Positions 1 to 6,825 of a DNA stretch of 11,195 nt are shown here, piece by piece. The DNA is from Deltaproteobacteria bacterium. GTDB lineage: Bacteria; Desulfobacterota; DSM-4660; Desulfatiglandales; HGW-15. Position numbers and translations under genes: made by a program. Within the stretch, counting starts at the first letter, position 1. Every line of letters begins with the position of its first letter. Location of the stretch: positions 3,978,593 through 3,989,787 of the forward strand of contig CP070840.1 in NCBI GenBank assembly GCA_020342025.1, in the 5' to 3' direction. The notes under the pieces were generated by a model. That model did no database searches and had not been told where the DNA came from. It saw only the letters and a list, made by a program, of their open reading frames with translations.

Positions 1-237
1 CAGCTGGATTTGGCCATCCTCACCCTGGTCGTCATCACAGGCATCGGAGCCATCATGGTCAAGGATCTCCTGGGGGCCGCTATCCTGTTTGGGGCTTACA
101 GCTTCATGATGTGCCTGCTCTGGTCCATTATGGGGGCGGTGGACGTATCGTTTACCGAGGCCTCGGTAGGAGCGGGTGTGAGCACCGTCTTCTTTGTAGC
201 AGCCGTTTTTCGCACCACAAGGAGGACAAAAGATTGA
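1..237 (+). CDS. MbhD-like (DUF4040) antiporter subunit, 5' partial
   Basis: Small integral membrane subunit of an Mrp/Mbh-type cation:proton antiporter, equivalent to the part of MrpA just after its NuoL-like domain. The frame is open from base 1; a TTG at position 10 could serve as a start, but family members usually begin a few residues before the LDLAIL segment, so the gene probably starts just outside the window. The visible 78 residues form about three membrane helices. The hallmark is the middle stretch: a KDLLGAA motif, a GAYSFMM helix, then GAVDVSFTEASVGAG, matching the family pattern (G-A-x-D-V-A-x-T-E-A-x-V-G). The conserved acidic residues of this motif are thought to lie on the ion path between the antiporter modules. 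Its stop codon overlaps the TTG start of the next gene, indicating translational coupling. Family call is confident; the exact start is not. Confidence 0.85.
   Translation, partial: QLDLAILTLVVITGIGAIMVKDLLGAAILFGAYSFMMCLLWSIMGAVDVSFTEASVGAGVSTVFFVAAVFRTTRRTKD
219..226 (+). promoter_or_regulatory. Strong Shine-Dalgarno that fixes a TTG start at 234
   Basis: AAGGAGGA lies 7 nt before TTG 234-236, inside the 3' end of the MbhD-like gene. An ATG-initiated longer frame from 111 exists, but its first 41 residues overlap the MbhD-like coding region and are not membrane-like. The ribosome binding site and the residues after TTG (MKIIGLFIVV, a proper first helix) choose this start. Confidence 0.75.
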
Positions 238-1064
238 AGATCATTGGATTATTCATTGTTGTTTTGACTGGCGCCCTGCTCGTTTACGCCACGGTTGACT
301 TCCCCCCATGGGCAGACCCTGGATCGCCTGCCAGCAGGCATGTCTCCCCCCATTACATTGAGAAGACCATGGAGGAAACCTCCGTGCCCAATATTGTAAC
401 CGCGGTCCTCGCAGACTACCGTGGGTTTGACACCATGTTCGAAACGACTGTTATTTTCGGTGCCGGTGTAGCCTGCTTTCTCCTGTTACGCGTTTTTAGG
501 AGAGAGGGGCCTGAACAGAGGCTTTATCGGCATATCCTCACGGATATGACCATTCGCATCAAGGATGCCTCAAAGATGCCCACTGATCTGGATGAATTCG
601 AAAGGATTGACACCCTGTGGACACCGCGGGATCTCATAATCACCACCGTATGCCGTTTACTGATTCCCTTCATTCAGCTCTTTGCCCTTTACGTAATTGC
701 CCATGGCCATCATAGCCCTGGCGGAGGGTTTCAGGGCGGTGTCATTTTAGGAGCGAGCCTTATTCTTTTGGCCGTCTCTCACGATCTGAGGACGGCTCTC
801 AAACGAATGCGTGAAAAAGTGAATGGTCTTCTCTGTGCTACGGGGGTTTTCATCTATGCGGGGACCGGTGCCCTCTGTCTATTGTTTGGGCTCAACTTCC
901 TGGACTACAGTGCCCTTGCATCTATTCTTCACGTGGATCCGGTCACTGCCCGGTCTCATGGTATCTTTATTGTAGAAGTTGGCGTGGGTATTGCTGTTAT
1001 GGCTACCATGATTTGGATTTATAACAATGTCTCTTCATCTGGCAAATACGATGAAGGACTTTAG
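234..1064 (+). CDS. mnhB: MbhE-MnhB fusion subunit of Mrp-type cation:proton antiporter
   Basis: Integral membrane subunit of about 276 residues with two modules. Residues 1-90 look like MbhE: a first helix, a periplasmic-type loop with DFPPWADPGSPAS, then NIVTAVLADYRGFDTMFE and a second helix; Glu70 after YRGFDT matches the conserved acidic position of MbhE and the MrpA C-terminus. Residues 130-265 are an MnhB domain with RLLIPFIQLFALYVIAHGHH followed by SPGGGFQGG, the signature of MrpB/MbhF. A charged linker (about 88-130) joins them. MrpB alone is normally about 140 residues, so the length supports a genuine fusion. The TTG start overlaps the upstream stop. The TAG stop lies inside the first unit of an ACTTTAG repeat, and mnhC follows after 43 nt. 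It is expected to form part of the membrane domain joining the ion-channel subunits. Confidence 0.85.
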   Translation: MKIIGLFIVVLTGALLVYATVDFPPWADPGSPASRHVSPHYIEKTMEETSVPNIVTAVLADYRGFDTMFETTVIFGAGVACFLLLRVFRREGPEQRLYRHILTDMTIRIKDASKMPTDLDEFERIDTLWTPRDLIITTVCRLLIPFIQLFALYVIAHGHHSPGGGFQGGVILGASLILLAVSHDLRTALKRMREKVNGLLCATGVFIYAGTGALCLLFGLNFLDYSALASILHVDPVTARSHGIFIVEVGVGIAVMATMIWIYNNVSSSGKYDEGL

Positions 1065-1093
1065 ATCACTTTAGGCACTTTAGTTTACTTAAA
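1058..1093 (+). repeat. ACTTTAG short-period repeat, copy 1 (mnhB-mnhC gap)
   Basis: ACTTTAG occurs at 1058, 1068 and 1077, with a degenerate fourth unit (ACTTAAA) at 1087, giving spacings of 10, 9 and 10 nt. The first unit supplies the TAG stop codon of the upstream gene. The core 1067-1092 is nearly the same as 9815-9841 in front of pgpH. The array reaches close to the ribosome binding site of mnhC. Function unknown. Confidence 0.75.
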
Positions 1094-1107
1094 TAGTAGG
1101 TTTGTAC

Positions 1108-1518
1108 ATGTCTGATTTCATTTCACTTATTGTGGCCAAATACAACTATTGGATCTATATCACCCTCATGATGATCGGGCTGTACGCCATAATCGCCAAA
1201 AACAACCTGGTTAAGAAAATTGTGGGTATGAATATTTTTCAGACGGCCATTATCTTGTTCTATGTCTCCATCGGCGCCAAAAAAGGTGCTACAATTCCCA
1301 TCATAGAGCATGGCCATGCTGAGGAACTCCATGGGGCCGCCTCTCACATAATCCATGCTGCGGATTACATAAACCCGCTCCCCCATGTGCTGATGCTTAC
1401 CGCTATCGTGGTGGCTGTGGCCACACTTGGGGTTGCCCTGGCCTTAGCGGTCAGAATCCATGATAAATACAAGACCCTGGAAGAGGATGAAATCCTGTCC
1501 CAACTAAGAGAAAAATGA
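1108..1518 (+). CDS. mnhC: MnhC/NuoK-like antiporter subunit
   Basis: Three-helix membrane protein of 136 residues in the NuoK/MrpC family, which packs between the larger channel subunits and carries part of the central charged axis. Helix 1 is around 15-30, helix 2 around 35-56 (KKIVGMNIFQTAIILFYVS), and helix 3 around 90-117. The segment NPLPHVLMLTAIVV is the diagnostic C-terminal motif of MrpC (usually dPlpQALvLTAIVI). The loop before helix 3 (about 62-88) is histidine-rich, with His68, His70, His75, His80 and His83. I chose ATG 1108 rather than TTG 1102 because AGG at 1098-1100 is better placed for it. The stop overlaps the ATG of the next gene as ATGA at 1515-1518, a sign of coupled translation. 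Confidence 0.9.
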   Translation: MSDFISLIVAKYNYWIYITLMMIGLYAIIAKNNLVKKIVGMNIFQTAIILFYVSIGAKKGATIPIIEHGHAEELHGAASHIIHAADYINPLPHVLMLTAIVVAVATLGVALALAVRIHDKYKTLEEDEILSQLREK

Positions 1519-3005
1519 GCGAACAGTACCCAGCACTCCTTGTGATCGTTCCACTCATTTCCGCCTTTCTGATCAGTGCGGCCGGATGGGTTAACAGAAG
1601 ACTCTGTTTCCCCATTGCCGTTGCGGCCCTCAGTGTGACGGCCTATTCTTCGATTGGTCTGCTGATGAGGGTTTTGGATGAAGGGGTGATCATCTATCGT
1701 TTAGGAGGTTGGCCACCGCCTTGGGGCATCGCGTATTACGTGGACCACCTTAATGGACTCGTTTTGGTGGTTGTGGCCGTGGTTGCGCTGATCAATCTGA
1801 TCGCAAGCCAGAAGAGCATTGCCCAGGAGTTCCCGGAGAAAACGGGGCCTTTCTATACTTTGTATGTGTTGATGGTTACAGGACTTCTCGGCATTGTGGT
1901 CACCGGTGATGCCTTTAACTTGTACGTATTGCTTGAAATAGCATCCCTTACTGGATACGGCCTCCTTGCAATGGGTGAGGAACGTGCCCCCCTTGCCACA
2001 CTTAACTATGTCTATATGGGCACTATCGGGGCCTGCTTTTATCTTTTGGGCGTTGGCTATCTCTATATTGCCACCGGTTCATTGAATATGGTGGACATTG
2101 CTGGAATTCTACCCGCACTTTATCAATCCAAGGCCGTGCTGGCAGCCTTTATTATCTGTATGGTAGGCCTCTGGCTCAAGATGGCCCTATTTCCCCTGCA
2201 CGCCTGGCTGCCCAATGCTTACACATTTGCTCCCTCCGCGGCCAGTAGTCTCATCGCCCCCCTGGTGACCAAGGTCATGGTCTACGTGATGATTCGTCTT
2301 ATCCTGACTGTCTTTACCCCTAAATTTGCCTTTGCCACTATTGCGGTGAAAGATCCCATTGTCTGGCTCGCCGTCATTGCCATTGTAATGGGCGCCATCT
2401 TTGCCCTTGCAGAGCGAAATCTAAAGAGAATGCTAACCTATGTTATCATCGCAGAAGTGGGTTACATGGTTGGAGGTGCCTGGCTCGGAAACCGGGTAGC
2501 CATGACCGGTGCGATTCTTCATATTGTAAATGACGCCCTCATGACCCTCTGTATCTTCTTAGTTGTGGGAAATATCGTTTACAGGGTCAAAGGCTATGCC
2601 TTTGAGGATTTGAAAGGTCTGTTTCGCAAGATGCCTTTCACCATGGGGGCCTTTGTGATTGGCGCCCTCTCCATTATTGGGGTCCCTCCCACTTGCGGGT
2701 TCTTTAGCAAGTGGTATCTCATAAGTGGGTCGATTCAGGCAGGCCATTACGGTTTTGTGGTCGCCTTGCTCTTTAGCAGTCTCGTCAATGTGATCCTCTT
2801 CTTCAGGGTCATTGAGATCAGCTACTACGAGCCTTTTAGCGACCACCACGGACATGAGCACCACCCTGAAACCATGGCCGAGGCACCACTCACCATGCTT
2901 GTCCCGCTCATAATCGTTGCCGCAGGCCTGGTCCTGGTGGGCATTTACACAGGTGATATCGTCAATCAGATCATTCAGTTCGCCATACCTAAAGGTCTTG
3001 TTTGA
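1515..3005 (+). CDS. mnhD: MnhD-type proton-channel subunit (first copy)
   Basis: A 496-residue, about 14-helix membrane protein of the proton-translocating antiporter family (Proton_antipo_M; homologous to NuoL/M/N and MrpA/D). Residues expected on the ion path are visible: Glu141 in the TM5 motif LYVLLEIASL, Lys222 in TM7 (GLWLKMALFPLHAWLP), Lys253 in TM8 (LVTKVMVY) and Lys399 in TM12 (CGFFSKWYL). In the helix that usually reads HxxxHAxxKALLF, this protein has HIVNDALMTLCIF: His336 is kept, but the second His is Asp340 and the Lys position is Thr344. A short His-rich cytoplasmic loop (443-450) precedes the last helices. Translation is coupled to mnhC by the ATGA overlap. It is most like MrpD, though subfamily assignment among D-type subunits is tentative. 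Confidence 0.9.
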   Translation: MSEQYPALLVIVPLISAFLISAAGWVNRRLCFPIAVAALSVTAYSSIGLLMRVLDEGVIIYRLGGWPPPWGIAYYVDHLNGLVLVVVAVVALINLIASQKSIAQEFPEKTGPFYTLYVLMVTGLLGIVVTGDAFNLYVLLEIASLTGYGLLAMGEERAPLATLNYVYMGTIGACFYLLGVGYLYIATGSLNMVDIAGILPALYQSKAVLAAFIICMVGLWLKMALFPLHAWLPNAYTFAPSAASSLIAPLVTKVMVYVMIRLILTVFTPKFAFATIAVKDPIVWLAVIAIVMGAIFALAERNLKRMLTYVIIAEVGYMVGGAWLGNRVAMTGAILHIVNDALMTLCIFLVVGNIVYRVKGYAFEDLKGLFRKMPFTMGAFVIGALSIIGVPPTCGFFSKWYLISGSIQAGHYGFVVALLFSSLVNVILFFRVIEISYYEPFSDHHGHEHHPETMAEAPLTMLVPLIIVAAGLVLVGIYTGDIVNQIIQFAIPKGLV

Positions 3006-3129
3006 GGTGAGTGGGGCAATAGATATCGCCTTGCCTCCGGCCCATAGGGCCTACGGCCCGGTGGGAGGAAAGCGCTATTGCCGCTTAGATTCTTAACATT
3101 TTAGAAAGGGTTGTCTTTCGCCATTAAGA
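3006..3129. other. Structured spacer between two MnhD-type genes
   Basis: No gene is seen in these 124 nt. An inverted repeat GGCAATAG (3015-3022) / CTATTGCC (3075-3082) encloses further complementary blocks: CGC 3027-3029 with GCG 3072-3074, and CCTCC with GGAGG. The apex holds GGCCC-ATA-GGGCC and the alternative GGGCC-TAC-GGCCC. There is no T-run after the stem, so it is not a classic intrinsic terminator. It may be an RNA-stabilising or attenuating structure, or a REP-like element. The next gene has no good Shine-Dalgarno. Confidence 0.6.
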
Positions 3130-4596
3130 ATGGAAACCATCACTTCTATAAAACCTCTCTTAGCCGTTCTGGTCTCCCTGTTGATCACGCCTCTGCTGGT
3201 CACCAGCAGGTCACCCAACGTGCGTGAGGCATGGACCTTTGTAGCCGCTGTTGTGAAGTTCTTGATCGTGGTTTCCATGCTCCCTGCCGTCCTAAGGGGG
3301 GCCGAGATCATATACACAGTAGCTGAGGTGATTCCAGGGGTTGCGATCAAGTTCAGGGTCGATGCCATGGGGATGCTCTTTGCCCTGGTCTCCTCTTCCC
3401 TATGGATTGTCACTTCAGCCTATTCCATAGGCTATATGCGGGGGCTGAATGAGCACAGTCAGACCAGGTATTTCTGCTATTTCGCCTTTGCCCTTTCGGC
3501 CACGATCGGGGTCGCCTTTTCAGCCAATCTCCTGACCCTTTACCTCTTTTATGAGATGCTCTCCTTTGCCACCTATCCCCTGGTCACCCACCATCAGGAT
3601 AAGGAAGCGCGCAGCTCTGGACGCAAGTACCTCCTCTACATTGTGGGAACATCCATAGGACTTGTTCTTCCCGCCATGTTGATCAGTTACGACCTTGCGG
3701 GCACCTTGGAATTTGCAAAACAGGGCTTTTTGGCTGGAACCGGATCCAAGTCCCTGATGGCATTCCTTATGGTCCTACTCATCTTTGGATTTGCCAAGGT
3801 AGCCATTATGCCACTTCATTCATGGCTTCCTGCGGCCATGGTGGCGCCCACGCCAGTCAGTGCTTTGCTGCATGCGGTGGCGGTTGTGAAGGTGGGCGCC
3901 TTCAGCGTTCTGAGGGTCATTACTGGCGTCTTTGGGGCTGACCTCTTGCTTTCCCTGCATCTTGGCACCGTCATCTGCTACATTGCCGCCTTCACCATCG
4001 TAGTGGCCTCACTCATTGCCCTTTCCCAGGACGAGCTGAAGCGACGTCTTGCTTTCTCAACAATAGGTCAGCTTTCCTACATCGTGCTTGGCGTGGCACT
4101 GCTCTCCCCCATGGGGATGATAGGGGGTATGACCCATATCGCCATGCACGCCTTTGGAAAGATAACCCTCTTCTTTTGCGCCGGCGCTATCGCGGTGGCC
4201 ACGGGCAAGAAGTATATTAGCCAAATGGTGGGCATAGGCAAAAGGATGCCAATCACGATGACCGCCTTTTTTATCGGCTCTTTAAGCGTGATCGGGCTTC
4301 CGCCCACCGGGGGATTTTTCAGTAAATGGTATATGGTCTTGGGCACGCTCCAGGCGGGCCAATGGCCCATGTTGATCGTGCTTCTTGGGAGTTCTTTGTT
4401 AAATGCCGCCTATTTCTTACCCATTGTGTACAAGGCCTTTTTTTGTACAGAGGAAGAGTCCATGTTTGATAATAAAATGGAGGAGGCCCCTCCGTGGTGT
4501 TTGGTGCCCCTGGTGCTCACAGCGGTTTGCTCTATTGTCCTATTTTTCTATCCCACGCCGTTTCTGAATTTAGCGCAACTTGCCATTAGCAAATAA
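3130..4596 (+). CDS. MnhD-type proton-channel subunit (second copy)
   Basis: A 488-residue multi-helix membrane protein of the same proton-translocating family as its upstream neighbour and of nearly equal length. All the usual ion-path residues are visible: Glu142 in TM5 (LFYEMLSFATYP), Lys223 in TM7 (GFAKVAIMPLHSWLP), Lys254 in TM8 (AVVKVGAF), the pair His336/His340 with Lys344 in THIAMHAFGKITLFF, and Lys399 in TM12 (GGFFSKWYM). It is therefore the most canonical of the three D-type subunits here. ATG 3130 is the first possible start after an in-frame TAA at 3094. A purine-rich AGAAAGGG lies about 20 nt upstream, too far for a normal Shine-Dalgarno, so initiation may depend on RNA structure. 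It could act as a second MrpD or replace the NuoL-like part of MrpA; sequence reading alone does not decide. Confidence 0.88.
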   Translation: METITSIKPLLAVLVSLLITPLLVTSRSPNVREAWTFVAAVVKFLIVVSMLPAVLRGAEIIYTVAEVIPGVAIKFRVDAMGMLFALVSSSLWIVTSAYSIGYMRGLNEHSQTRYFCYFAFALSATIGVAFSANLLTLYLFYEMLSFATYPLVTHHQDKEARSSGRKYLLYIVGTSIGLVLPAMLISYDLAGTLEFAKQGFLAGTGSKSLMAFLMVLLIFGFAKVAIMPLHSWLPAAMVAPTPVSALLHAVAVVKVGAFSVLRVITGVFGADLLLSLHLGTVICYIAAFTIVVASLIALSQDELKRRLAFSTIGQLSYIVLGVALLSPMGMIGGMTHIAMHAFGKITLFFCAGAIAVATGKKYISQMVGIGKRMPITMTAFFIGSLSVIGLPPTGGFFSKWYMVLGTLQAGQWPMLIVLLGSSLLNAAYFLPIVYKAFFCTEEESMFDNKMEEAPPWCLVPLVLTAVCSIVLFFYPTPFLNLAQLAISK

Positions 4597-4772
4597 TTGC
4601 TGATGTTCAAAACGGCTGGCGTATGATGTTTTTTGTTCGGAGGCAATGAGCAATATAGATATCACCTTGAGGAGATCGGCATTGGCGGAGAATGGACTAA
4701 CCTGTTCCTACTGAATGCTTTAATAGACCGTGGCAGCAACTTTGAACGATGCCAGATAAATGGAGAGAGAGA
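4597..4772. other. 176-nt spacer inside the antiporter operon
   Basis: No supported gene. It contains a GGAGG (4639-4643) followed by ATG 4646 opening only 22 codons, and a sequence GCAATATAGATATCACCTTG (4650-4669) resembling 3016-3033 in the previous spacer. No clear terminator hairpin or promoter was recognised. Confidence 0.4.
4762..4769 (+). promoter_or_regulatory. Shine-Dalgarno choosing ATG 4773 over ATG 4749
   Basis: GGAGAGAG lies just before ATG 4773-4775. The alternative in-frame ATG at 4749 has no purine-rich sequence at the right distance, and the eight extra residues it would add carry this binding site within them. Confidence 0.6.
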
Positions 4773-5024
4773 ATGAGGCAGAAAAAAGAATTCGACTTTT
4801 TTGACAAGCCTGAAAACATAAAAAAGCTCTGGATCATGCTCTATGCAATCTGTGGGCTCCTGATCATCCCCGACCTCATTACCCATAGGCATGCCTACTT
4901 CGGGTTTGATTACTTTTTCGGATTTTACGCCCTGCTCGGTTTTGTTTCATGCGCGGCCCTCATACTCTTTTCCAAATTGGTGGGTCTCGTGTTAAAGGTC
5001 AAAGAGGACTACTATGATAAATAA
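4773..5024 (+). CDS. Small two-helix membrane protein of the antiporter operon
   Basis: An 83-residue protein with no domain I can name. The N-terminus is charged (MRQKKEFDFFDKPENIKKLW), followed by a helix at about 19-36 ending in PDLITHRHAYFGFD, a second helix at about 46-68, and an acidic, aromatic tail (KEDYYDK). From memory, similar small proteins with a 'FDKPENI...' start and '...EDYYD' end accompany Mrp-like clusters in Desulfobacterota; this is recollection, not a search. It overlaps the next gene by 11 nt, so the two are probably translated together and this protein is probably an accessory or structural subunit of the complex. It does not resemble MrpE, MrpF or MrpG. Some 176 nt without a gene separate it from the preceding subunit. 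Confidence 0.75.
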   Translation: MRQKKEFDFFDKPENIKKLWIMLYAICGLLIIPDLITHRHAYFGFDYFFGFYALLGFVSCAALILFSKLVGLVLKVKEDYYDK

Positions 5025-6777
5025 TTTCCCCCCTGCACTGATACTGATCCTCGGCGCCCTGCTGGTTCCTTTCTTAAGGGGAAAGGCGAAGAACTGGTAT
5101 GTCATCCTGCTGCCCGCTGCTGCCTTCTATTTGATCACCCAGCTAGAAACGGGATCCTCTTGGCAGATTCATTTCTTTGGCTTTGATCTTACTTTTCTGA
5201 GGGTCGACAAGTTGAGCAAGGTCTTCGGCTACATCTTTACGATGAACGCTGTGGCCGCCTTCGTCTATGCCTTCTACTTAAAAGATAATACCCAGCACAT
5301 GGCCACCCTCTTCTATATCGGAAGCTCCCTAGGTGTGGTCTTTGCAGGAGACCTGGTTTCCCTCTATTTTTTCTGGGAGATCATGGCCATCGCCTCCACC
5401 TTCCTCATCCTCGCCCGCAAGACCGAAAAGGCAGAGGCAGCAGCCATGCGCTACATTCTGGTGCATATTTTTGGTGGTCTCTGCCTCCTGGCCGGGATAA
5501 TCATGTACATCACGCAGACGGGCTCGGTCGCTTTTGACCCCATGGCCGAGCGCACCCTGGCCACTTACCTTATCCTTGCCGGCATTCTGGTTAACGCTGC
5601 AGCACCGCCCATACACGCCTGGCTCCCAGACGCATATCCGGAGGCCACCGTGACCGGAGGCGTGATCCTCAGCGCCTATACCACAAAGACCGCAGTCTAC
5701 ACCCTGGTTCGGGGATTTCCTGGTTGGGAGATACTCATCGTGGTGGGATGTATCATGACCATTTATGGGATCATCTATGCCCTCTTGGAGAACGATATGA
5801 GACGAATCCTCGCCTACAGCATTATCAACCAGGTGGGCTTCATGGTATGTGGTGTGGGCATAGGAACAATGATGTCATTAAATGGCACTGTGGCCCACGC
5901 CTTTTGCCACATTATTTACAAGGCGCTGCTCTGGATGTCTGCTGGTTCGGTTCTCTACATGACGGGCAAAAGCAAGTGTACGGACCTGGGGGGGCTTTAT
6001 AAGACCATGCCTTGGACTTTGATCTTCGGTGCCATCGGGGCCCTTTCCATATCCTCCTTCCCGGCTACCAGTGGATTTACGAGTAAATCCCTTATCATAG
6101 ACGGGGCGATCCATGAACATCTCATGTGGGTCTGGATGGTTCTGGAGGTGGCTTCTGCCGGTGTCTTTCTCCACGCAGGGATCAAGTTCCCTTACTTCGT
6201 CTTTTTCGCGAAGGATAAGGGCCTGAGGCCAGGGGAAACGAACAAGTCCATGCTTATTGCCATGGCCTTCATGTCCTTTATGTGCATCTTCCTGGGCCTC
6301 TACCCCAAGCCCCTTTATAATATCCTGCCCTATGAAGTCCATTACAATGCCTATACGTTCAATCATGTGCTTGCCCAGTTACAGCTGCTCATGCTCTCGG
6401 CCCTTGTCTTTTTTCTGTTCCTTCCATTGCTCAAGCGAACAGAGACCATTTCTATTGATACGGACTGGTTCTACCGAAAGGGAGGACGTTTGTTTTACTA
6501 TATTATGGACAAGGGATTAAACAGTCTAAACAGTCTTTCAGATCGCATTTTTGTCCGTGGTTTGGCTGGGTTTCTGGGTCGCGTCTCCAGGGATGCTCCC
6601 ACGAGGGCGGCACTGTTGGCCTTGGTACCCGCCTGGGTGATGGGTGGCTCGACAGGGGAAAAACTGACCCAGAAGAAGGGCCTTGTTCGTGCAGCGCTAC
6701 AAACAGGCACCTCCCCTGTGGGAATAAGTGCGGCCGTGGCAACCCTTTTTCTCATCGTCGTTTTCCTTTTGATGTGA
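5014..6777 (+). CDS. Long MnhD/NuoL-type proton-channel subunit (third copy)
   Basis: A 587-residue membrane protein of the proton-translocating antiporter family, about 100 residues longer than its two relatives in the operon. The core has Glu122 in TM5 (FFWEIMAIAS), Lys225 in TM8 (AYTTKTAVY), His295/His299/Lys303 in HAFCHIIYKALLWM, and Lys358 in TM12 (SGFTSKSL). The TM7 position that carries Lys in the other two is Asn194 here (ILVNAAAPPIHAWLP). The C-terminal extension (about 475-587) includes IDTDWFYRKGG, resembling the DxDWfYRk segment near the end of NuoL/HyfB-type subunits, then amphipathic stretches and a final helix at 568-587 that could lie along or anchor to the complex. AGAGG at 5003-5007 supports ATG 5014. 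Annotated relatives are usually called Na+/H+ antiporter subunit D; it may take the place of the MrpA NuoL-like domain. Confidence 0.88.
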   Translation: MINNFPPALILILGALLVPFLRGKAKNWYVILLPAAAFYLITQLETGSSWQIHFFGFDLTFLRVDKLSKVFGYIFTMNAVAAFVYAFYLKDNTQHMATLFYIGSSLGVVFAGDLVSLYFFWEIMAIASTFLILARKTEKAEAAAMRYILVHIFGGLCLLAGIIMYITQTGSVAFDPMAERTLATYLILAGILVNAAAPPIHAWLPDAYPEATVTGGVILSAYTTKTAVYTLVRGFPGWEILIVVGCIMTIYGIIYALLENDMRRILAYSIINQVGFMVCGVGIGTMMSLNGTVAHAFCHIIYKALLWMSAGSVLYMTGKSKCTDLGGLYKTMPWTLIFGAIGALSISSFPATSGFTSKSLIIDGAIHEHLMWVWMVLEVASAGVFLHAGIKFPYFVFFAKDKGLRPGETNKSMLIAMAFMSFMCIFLGLYPKPLYNILPYEVHYNAYTFNHVLAQLQLLMLSALVFFLFLPLLKRTETISIDTDWFYRKGGRLFYYIMDKGLNSLNSLSDRIFVRGLAGFLGRVSRDAPTRAALLALVPAWVMGGSTGEKLTQKKGLVRAALQTGTSPVGISAAVATLFLIVVFLLM

Positions 6778-6810
6778 CATAGACTTTAAGAATTCAAATA
6801 TGAGGGACAT

Positions 6811-6817
6811 GGAGAGG
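6811..6817 (+). promoter_or_regulatory. Shine-Dalgarno choosing ATG 6826
   Basis: GGAGAGG sits 8 nt before ATG 6826. The longer frame from GTG 6817 would start inside this site and add only three residues, so ATG is preferred. Confidence 0.55.
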
Positions 6818-6825
6818 TGACAAAC

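Noticed and set aside
4646..4714. 22-codon open frame with a good GGAGG in the spacer before the small membrane protein
   Set aside because: Too short, no hydrophobic or family-like content, and the motif inside resembles a non-coding repeat in the previous spacer. A leader peptide cannot be excluded but is not supported.
5878..6366. Long open frame on the - strand (162 codons) opposite the third channel subunit
   Set aside because: The translation is polar and low in family-like features, it lies wholly inside a well-supported membrane-protein gene, and no ribosome binding site or promoter supports it.
1..6777. Respiratory complex I or membrane-bound hydrogenase operon
   Set aside because: The subunits seen are all shared antiporter-type membrane subunits. 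No NuoB/C/D/H/I-like or NiFe-hydrogenase gene is present in the window, and the MnhB and MbhD/E modules are typical of Mrp/Mbh complexes. A redox partner outside the window remains possible.
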